A stretch of 6,750 nucleotides of DNA. It comes from Verrucomicrobiota bacterium. Lineage in GTDB: Bacteria; Verrucomicrobiota; Verrucomicrobiia; Methylacidiphilales; Verrucolacustridaceae. The notes under the pieces were generated by a model. The model did no database searches. It had not been told where the DNA came from and worked only from the letters and a program-made list of their open reading frames with translations. The position numbers and the translations under genes were made by a program. The stretch is from the NCBI GenBank assembly GCA_010024525.1, contig RGGS01000069.1:1-6750 (forward strand), given 5' to 3'. Below, piece after piece: positions 1 through 4,032 of the stretch. How positions within the stretch are numbered: the stretch's first letter is position 1; each line of letters starts with the position of its first letter.

Positions 1-966
1 CCCGACAATCAGCATGCCTTTCTGAATGCCTGCCACCTCGGCCGGACTTCCTTTATCGATCCCCACCACCAACAACCCCTGACGACCGGCGTAACCGGAC
101 TGCACCGACTCCTCCGGCGAAAGATCCTTCAATCCCAGACCAAACTTTTCCTTCAGCACGACCGCCGCCGAACGCTCGGGTGGAGGCGCCTTCTTTCCTT
201 CGACGATGGCGATCGCATCCTCCACGAATCGCTTCACCCGCTCCGCCGGAATGGCAAAGCCAATACTCTCCACCGGCAGATTCTGTGCCACCGACATTTT
301 GGCCGAACTCAATCCCACCAGATCTCCCTCGGAGTCGACCAGGGGTCCCCCACTGTTGCCCGGATTGATCGCCGCATCGGTTTGCAAAAGGCCGTCCATC
401 GTCAGATCCCCGATCGTCAGGGTCCGGTCTTTTGCGCTGAGAATTCCCGCGCTCACGCTACTCTCATATCCCACCGGGTTTCCCAAAACCAAAACCGTCT
501 GCCCCAGCAGGTTGGGGGAGAGCCTGTCCAAACCAAGAAACGGTAGCGGTTCGGGCGATTCAACTTTAATGAGCGCCAAATCCTGCAGGTCGTCGTCTCG
601 GAGAAGTTTCGCCTCATAATCTTTTCCGTTGGCCAGGGTCACCCGAATCTTCAGCTTGTCGGCCCGGCTGGCCACGTGCTGATTTGTCACAATGTAGCCG
701 TCCGGACGGACAATTAAGCCCGAACCGAGGTTTCGCACCGGTGTCTGCAGGATTCGGTTCCCGCGTGCCATCCCGCCCCCAAAGAACTGGTTCATGTAAA
801 CATCGATCGGATCCACCACCTGCTGCTCCACAATCCGCTCCGTGTAGATGTTGACCACCGCCGGCCTCACCTTCTCCACCACTTTTACCACCGGCTCGTC
901 TTGCGGGGCCATCGCCCACACGGGCATCACCAGAAACCCCAAGGCAACAACCCGCAAAATCATCAT
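1..966 (-). CDS. htrA: HtrA/DegP-family periplasmic serine protease (C-terminal part cut by window edge)
   Basis: A trypsin-like S1C protease with a C-terminal PDZ domain; such proteins degrade or hold misfolded envelope proteins. The first 322 codons are visible. Residues 1-18 or 1-20 (MMILRVVALGFLVMPVWA, then MA) form a signal peptide, so the mature enzyme should be periplasmic. The catalytic triad is complete: His97 in TNQHVA, Asp129 in LQDLALIKV and Ser205 in NPGNSGGPL. A region with FFGGG near residue 61 precedes the LGSGLIV strand, as in Do-type proteases. A PDZ domain starts near residue 270 and is cut at GIQKGMLIVG (residues 313-322), so one cannot say whether there is a second PDZ. 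Two adjacent ATG codons (964-966 and 961-963) could start the protein; no clear Shine-Dalgarno precedes either. It is transcribed divergently from the DUF2851 gene across a 120 bp gap. The family is certain; the exact subtype (DegP, DegQ or DegS-like) is not. Confidence 0.95.
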   Translation of the reverse strand, partial: MMILRVVALGFLVMPVWAMAPQDEPVVKVVEKVRPAVVNIYTERIVEQQVVDPIDVYMNQFFGGGMARGNRILQTPVRNLGSGLIVRPDGYIVTNQHVASRADKLKIRVTLANGKDYEAKLLRDDDLQDLALIKVESPEPLPFLGLDRLSPNLLGQTVLVLGNPVGYESSVSAGILSAKDRTLTIGDLTMDGLLQTDAAINPGNSGGPLVDSEGDLVGLSSAKMSVAQNLPVESIGFAIPAERVKRFVEDAIAIVEGKKAPPPERSAAVVLKEKFGLGLKDLSPEESVQSGYAGRQGLLVVGIDKGSPAEVAGIQKGMLIVG

Positions 967-1017
967 TCTCAAAGAATAACACGGCTTTCTTTTCTCAACA
1001 ACTGCACACGCCTGCTT

Positions 1018-1047
1018 CTTCATCTTAAATTTAATCTTCATCTAAAA
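1018..1047 (+). repeat. Hexamer tandem array 1 (five units, consensus CTTMAT)
   Basis: Five degenerate 6-bp units in a row (CTTCAT, CTTAAA, TTTAAT, CTTCAT, CTAAAA) lie in the divergent gap between the protease and DUF2851 genes, which spans 967-1086. The same hexamer theme in the same orientation recurs at 2495-2518 and 4003-4032. The gap is otherwise AT-rich and must hold both promoters, but no convincing promoter pair stands out. Confidence 0.6.
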
Positions 1048-1086
1048 AATCCCGCATCCTTTTCTCCTGTTTCCGGTTTTATCCCC

Positions 1087-2457
1087 ATGGCTGTTTCTTA
1101 TCGCCGCTGGGTTTCCAAAAATCTCCTACGGGAAGAACCCGGCCCTATCCTTGCGGAATCTGTCCTGCAGCGGGTCTGGTTCGAGCAACTCGTCCGCAAT
1201 CCTCTTGCGACCCTCGCCGGCGAAAAAATCACCCTCTTCCATTCCGGCATTTGGAATCACCGGGCCGGGCCCGACTTTTTGCGCGCCTCCTTTCTAACTC
1301 CCGATGGCCAGATTCACTCCGGTGATGTCGAACTTCACCGCCACTCCTCTGATTGGAATGCCCATGCCCACTCGGCCAACCCCGCATATAAAAATGTGGT
1401 GCTTCATGTTTTTTGGCAGACGGATCCAGGTTTTTTCCCTGCTCCCCACTCCGGGATTCGCCAAATCGCCCTGGAACATCAACTCGCCGCACCCCTCACC
1501 GAACTAATCTCTCTTTTCCGGTCCTCTTCATCGGAAATCCTTGCCGGCGAAAAGCCCGGCCAATGTCATCCTCTTCTCCTGTCCCTACCCCCGGAAAAAC
1601 TCAAAGAGATTCTTGAGGAAGCCGGCTGGCACCGGCTTCGTCTCCGACGCTCGCTCGCCCATGCCCGCATCGCTTCTCAGGGCTTCGAGCAAGCGACTTG
1701 GATCAGTCTGGCTGAAGGTCTCGGCTTTTCCGAGAACCGTGAATCTTTTGCCTCTTTGGCAAGGGCTGTCCCCATTCAAAAAATTTTGGCCATCCCCGAT
1801 CCCGTGGACCGCGAAGCAGTCCTCTATGGTGTAGCCCACCTTCTCCCTGACCCCACCCGCTTCCCTGTTAGCCCCCAGAGCCGCCCATGGGTTATGGAGC
1901 TCTGGGAACGATGGTGGGTGCAACGCGAAATCTGGACTCCCTATATTCTTCCGCCAGATACCTGGCGCTTTGGCTCCACCCGCCCGAACAACTCCCCCTA
2001 CCGGCGCCTAGCGGCCCTGTCTTTCCTTTCTCATCCCGTTGTCTGGCAGGGTATTGTAAAAACGATATACGATGGTGAAGCGCTTGTTTTTCTTAATTTT
2101 CTCCGCTCTGTCTCTCACCACTTCTGGGATCATCATTCCGGCTGGGATGGACGTGTTCTTTCTTCCTCTTCCCGCCTGATCGGCACCGACCGGGCCATCG
2201 CGCTTCTTTTTCAGGTTCTTGCACCCTTGACCGACCTTCCAGAGGCTGAACTCAGTTCCCGGATGGAAAACTGGCCTGCCGGCGGGGACGCCGGCCTGCT
2301 TCGCTCTGCCTCTATGCGACTCTTGGGTGTCCCTTTTCCCCCTCCCGATGTTCGTACCCACCTTGCCCGGGAAGGCCTGTTGCAAATCTACAAAGACTTT
2401 TGCCGGGCCAAACCATGCGTTGCATGCTCCATGCCCGAATTCCTTAAACATAGATAG
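1087..2457 (+). CDS. DUF2851 family protein
   Basis: A 456-residue protein matching the DUF2851 family (Pfam PF11013), whose function is not established. The N-terminal family core is clear: LFHSGIWNHRAGPDF (residues 50-64), then GDVELH (79-84), SSDW (87-90), HAH (93-95) and YKNVVLHV (101-108). The C terminus has the family's Cys-rich tail, C439-x4-C444-x2-C447. The only other cysteine is C160. No signal peptide is seen, so it is probably cytoplasmic. The reading frame stays open leftwards to about 901, but that stretch overlaps the protease gene antisense and lacks family similarity. ATG 1087 begins just before the conserved region and is the likely start, although no Shine-Dalgarno precedes it. 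The sense strand is unusually pyrimidine-rich. It stands alone on its strand, ending 50 bp before the convergent dipeptidase gene. The spacing of D63, E82 and H84 is reminiscent of a PD-(D/E)XK nuclease core, but that is inference. Confidence 0.88.
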   Translation: MAVSYRRWVSKNLLREEPGPILAESVLQRVWFEQLVRNPLATLAGEKITLFHSGIWNHRAGPDFLRASFLTPDGQIHSGDVELHRHSSDWNAHAHSANPAYKNVVLHVFWQTDPGFFPAPHSGIRQIALEHQLAAPLTELISLFRSSSSEILAGEKPGQCHPLLLSLPPEKLKEILEEAGWHRLRLRRSLAHARIASQGFEQATWISLAEGLGFSENRESFASLARAVPIQKILAIPDPVDREAVLYGVAHLLPDPTRFPVSPQSRPWVMELWERWWVQREIWTPYILPPDTWRFGSTRPNNSPYRRLAALSFLSHPVVWQGIVKTIYDGEALVFLNFLRSVSHHFWDHHSGWDGRVLSSSSRLIGTDRAIALLFQVLAPLTDLPEAELSSRMENWPAGGDAGLLRSASMRLLGVPFPPPDVRTHLAREGLLQIYKDFCRAKPCVACSMPEFLKHR

Positions 2458-2467
2458 GTGACCTACC

Positions 2468-2495
2468 AGCCTGTAGCCTTTAGCCAGCAGTCTTC
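2468..2495 (+). repeat. Heptamer tandem array A1 (four units, consensus AGYCTNY)
   Basis: Four consecutive 7-bp units (AGCCTGT, AGCCTTT, AGCCAGC, AGTCTTC) lie in the convergent gap between the DUF2851 stop and the dipeptidase stop. The array runs directly into hexamer array 2, sharing one base. Related 28-bp arrays lie at 3172-3199 and 3969-3996, with an inverted copy at 3112-3139. A small TAGGT-G-ACCTA palindrome (2455-2465) overlaps the DUF2851 stop just upstream. Confidence 0.7.
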
Positions 2496-2518
2496 TTTAT
2501 CTTTATCCTAATCTTTAT
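2495..2518 (+). repeat. Hexamer tandem array 2 (four units, CTTTAT-like)
   Basis: Units CTTTAT, CTTTAT, CCTAAT and CTTTAT follow heptamer array A1 without a gap. The array overlaps the 3' end of the minus-strand dipeptidase gene: its TAG stop (2508-2510) and its last codons (Asn-Lys-Asp) are read from the repeat. This suggests that the array set or moved the gene end. Confidence 0.65.
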
Positions 2519-3164
2519 TCCCTCCTCCCTGAATCGCCTCATACGCCGCCCAGTCTCTCAAGTCATAATGCCACCACTCATCCGGCACCCCGGAAAAGCC
2601 GGCGGCAAACATGGCGTTCCTTAGGATCCTTGCTCGTTTCGCCATCTCCTTGGGCACATCCGAAAAATCCTCGTTCGCCTTGGCATTGAATTCATCGTGA
2701 TCGCTGGGCATCTCAAAGACCTTTCCGCTCTTGTCGGCCAGGGAGAGATCGACACTTGTCCCCCTCGCATGTCGGCTGATCTTGTTGGGGGGCGTCAAAA
2801 AACGTCCGTCCGGTTGAGCCGCCCATAACGCTTTTTGCGCAGAAGCCGGCCTCCATGCATCCCAAATCACCAGTCGATAACCTTTTTCCTCCAGACTTCG
2901 GGCGACGGTGGCCAGTTTCCGGATCGTCTCTTGTCTCAACCAAGCTTTCCCATTGGGGTAGATGGGCTTGCCGGTGATGTTCCTCTCTGTGGCATATCTC
3001 ATTTCCAACACCACCCCGGGGACGTTGTTGGTCGTGACCTCGACCAACCGTTCATCAGGGGTCGCACGTGATGGAAAAACAGCCACCAACAAGGATGCCA
3101 TGAGCAGGGCGACAGGCTGAAGACTGAAGGCTACAGGAAATTTCAGGCTCATAAGATTCACCAT
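2508..3164 (-). CDS. ddpX: Exported D-alanyl-D-alanine dipeptidase (VanX/DdpX family, peptidase M15D)
   Basis: A zinc dipeptidase of 218 residues, predicted to cleave D-Ala-D-Ala. All expected active-site residues are present with VanX spacing: Arg105 in WDAWRP, zinc ligands His132 and Asp139 in SRHARGTSVDL, catalytic Glu196 and third ligand His199 in EWWHYDL. MPSDHDEF (152-159) corresponds to the family's loop before the conserved Phe. An N-terminal signal peptide (basic K8, hydrophobic stretch about 18-30, likely cut after PSRA at 34) places it outside the cytoplasm. Classical VanX is cytoplasmic, so a role in scavenging or remodelling peptidoglycan fragments fits better than vancomycin resistance, and no vanH, vanA, vanR or vanS is nearby. 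ATG 3164 gives MVNLM; Met5 (ATG at 3150-3152) is an equally good start. Residues 9-18 are encoded by an inverted heptamer array, and the last codons come from a hexamer array. The symbol names the family, not a proven orthologue. Confidence 0.9.
   Translation of the reverse strand: MVNLMSLKFPVAFSLQPVALLMASLLVAVFPSRATPDERLVEVTTNNVPGVVLEMRYATERNITGKPIYPNGKAWLRQETIRKLATVARSLEEKGYRLVIWDAWRPASAQKALWAAQPDGRFLTPPNKISRHARGTSVDLSLADKSGKVFEMPSDHDEFNAKANEDFSDVPKEMAKRARILRNAMFAAGFSGVPDEWWHYDLRDWAAYEAIQGGGNKD
3112..3139 (-). repeat. Heptamer tandem array A4, inverted, inside the dipeptidase signal-peptide region
   Basis: Read on the minus strand, the four units are TTCCTGT, AGCCTTC, AGTCTTC and AGCCTGT, the same heptamer family as the intergenic arrays but in opposite orientation. 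It lies within the coding sequence and encodes residues 9-18 of the dipeptidase. Together with array A2 (3172-3199) it forms an imperfect inverted repeat flanking the start codon. Confidence 0.65.
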
Positions 3165-3171
3165 ACCTAAC

Positions 3172-3199
3172 AGCCTGTAGTCTGCAGCCTACAACCCTA
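3172..3199 (+). repeat. Heptamer tandem array A2
   Basis: Units AGCCTGT, AGTCTGC, AGCCTAC and the degenerate AACCCTA lie in the 76-bp divergent gap between the dipeptidase and DUF2959 genes. The array occupies the upstream region of both genes, so it overlaps any promoter or leader. Bases 3174-3180 are the exact reverse complement of 3131-3137 in array A4; over 3174-3196 against 3115-3137, 18 of 23 positions can pair. Confidence 0.7.
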
Positions 3200-3240
3200 A
3201 TTTTCTTCCCTTCAGCTTTCCGGCCCGTATATCCAAATCC

Positions 3241-3870
3241 ATGCATAAATTTGTTCTCCCAGCCCTCTCCCTTGTTCTGCTCACCTCTCCTCTTCCCGCC
3301 TCCGATACCGCTGAAAAAGCCCGGGAGATGACCACCAACCTGGAAAAAATTGAGGCCCTGATTGATAAGACCATCAAGGAGCTGCAGGAAGCTGTCGATC
3401 AGCTCAACCGCATCTCCGCCGAGTCAGACAAGCCCCGCGATGCCTACGAGGATTTCACCGACCAGCTCAAGGACTACAAGGATGTCCAGGCCACCCTCTC
3501 GGAACGGATCGACCGGTTCCGCTCCGTCGCCGATGACCGTTTCAAAGATTGGGAAGCCGATCTGGCCAAAATGCAGGGCGACCTGAAAACCATCAGTCAG
3601 ACCCGCATGGATAAGGCCAAACAGGAGTACACCGAGGTGGACAAGAAAGTCCGCGCCATCGGAGCCAAACTGACCAAGGCCGTCGACAAATTGCAGGAAG
3701 TCCAGACCTACTTCACCACGGAGCTGAACGCCGCTTCCATTCAGGCCGCCAGCAAGGTAACTGATGCCGCCAAAAAATCGGCGGAGGAGGTCACCCAGGC
3801 CTTGCAGGAGATGAAAGCCGACTATACCAAGCTCAAGACGGACACCTCGGAAACCAAGTCGAAGGAATAA
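3241..3870 (+). CDS. DUF2959 family exported coiled-coil protein
   Basis: A 209-residue protein that I recognise as DUF2959 (Pfam PF11172), a family without a known function. Support is the block ADDRFKDWEADLAKM (residues about 97-111) and the downstream YFTTELNAASIQAA block, which match the family's 'LFxxWExEL' and 'FLKxNLNAxAI' regions. Residues 1-20 (MHKFVLPALSLVLLTSPLPA) are a signal peptide, probably cut before SDT. There is no lipobox cysteine, so the protein should be soluble in the periplasm or loosely envelope-bound. The mature part is almost wholly charged and helical, with heptad-like spacing of hydrophobic residues, as in a long coiled coil. No membrane segment follows. ATG 3241 begins directly before the signal peptide and has no recognisable Shine-Dalgarno. 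It is divergent from the dipeptidase gene and convergent with the surface-protein gene, so it is monocistronic. The sense strand is more purine-rich than that of the DUF2851 gene. Confidence 0.85.
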   Translation: MHKFVLPALSLVLLTSPLPASDTAEKAREMTTNLEKIEALIDKTIKELQEAVDQLNRISAESDKPRDAYEDFTDQLKDYKDVQATLSERIDRFRSVADDRFKDWEADLAKMQGDLKTISQTRMDKAKQEYTEVDKKVRAIGAKLTKAVDKLQEVQTYFTTELNAASIQAASKVTDAAKKSAEEVTQALQEMKADYTKLKTDTSETKSKE

Positions 3871-3873
3871 GAG

Positions 3874-3952
3874 GCTTTTAGGAGATTAGTTTTTAGTGAT
3901 GGAGGAAGATTCAAACCCCTCAACGACCCTCCATCACTAACGCCTAAATAGC
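3874..3952. terminator. Long imperfect hairpin between convergent genes, possible bidirectional terminator
   Basis: A perfect 13-bp stem (3893-3905 with 3928-3940, TTAGTGATGGAGG) closes a 22-nt loop. After a 10/2 internal loop, a second stem of 9 pairs (3874-3882 with 3943-3952, one bulged T) extends it. It lies just after the DUF2959 stop and before the end of the convergent surface-protein gene, where a shared terminator is expected. Neither strand has a run of T after the stem, so intrinsic termination is unproven; it could instead be an mRNA-stabilising or repeat-derived structure. Confidence 0.45.
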
Positions 3953-3968
3953 TAAAGAGCTCACTAAC

Positions 3969-3996
3969 AGCCTTTAGTCTGTAGCCTACAGACTCT
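3969..3996 (+). repeat. Heptamer tandem array A3
   Basis: Units AGCCTTT, AGTCTGT, AGCCTAC and AGACTCT lie in the convergent gap between the DUF2959 and surface-protein genes (3871-4032). Six bases separate it from hexamer array 3, repeating the heptamer-then-hexamer order seen at 2468-2518. Bases before it (3937-3968) contain several spaced CTAA motifs, perhaps older decayed units. Confidence 0.7.
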
Positions 3997-4002
3997 CCAC
4001 AA

Positions 4003-4032
4003 CTTCATCTTAATCTTACACTGAATCTAAAG
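4003..4032 (+). repeat. Hexamer tandem array 3 (five units)
   Basis: Units CTTCAT, CTTAAT, CTTACA, CTGAAT and CTAAAG end exactly where the stop codon of the minus-strand surface-protein gene begins (TAA, read from 4033-4035). The array has the same consensus, length and orientation as hexamer array 1 at 1018-1047. Confidence 0.6.

Noticed and set aside
614..982. Minus-strand open frame overlapping the protease start
   Set aside because: It is another frame of the protease gene; the translation is low-complexity and lacks any family pattern, whereas the protease frame has the full catalytic triad.
966..1001. Promoter for the protease: TTGTTG (996-1001), 17 bp, then TATTCT (973-978), minus strand
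   Set aside because: The match to consensus is weak (about half of the bases in each box) and would place the transcription start at the ATG; not strong enough to annotate.
901..1086. In-frame extension of the DUF2851 gene back to a TTG at 901
   Set aside because: It overlaps the protease signal-peptide region antisense, crosses the intergenic hexamer array and has no family similarity; ATG 1087 fits the conserved domain.
2455..2465. TAGGT-G-ACCTA palindrome over the DUF2851 stop
   Set aside because: Five-base arms are too short to support an operator or a terminator.
2508..3164. Part of a vancomycin-resistance cluster
   Set aside because: No vanH, vanA-type ligase or VanRS genes lie beside it, and the product is predicted to be exported.
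2468..3996. Heptamer arrays as a CRISPR remnant
   Set aside because: Units are 7 bp, contiguous and without spacers; no cas genes are present.
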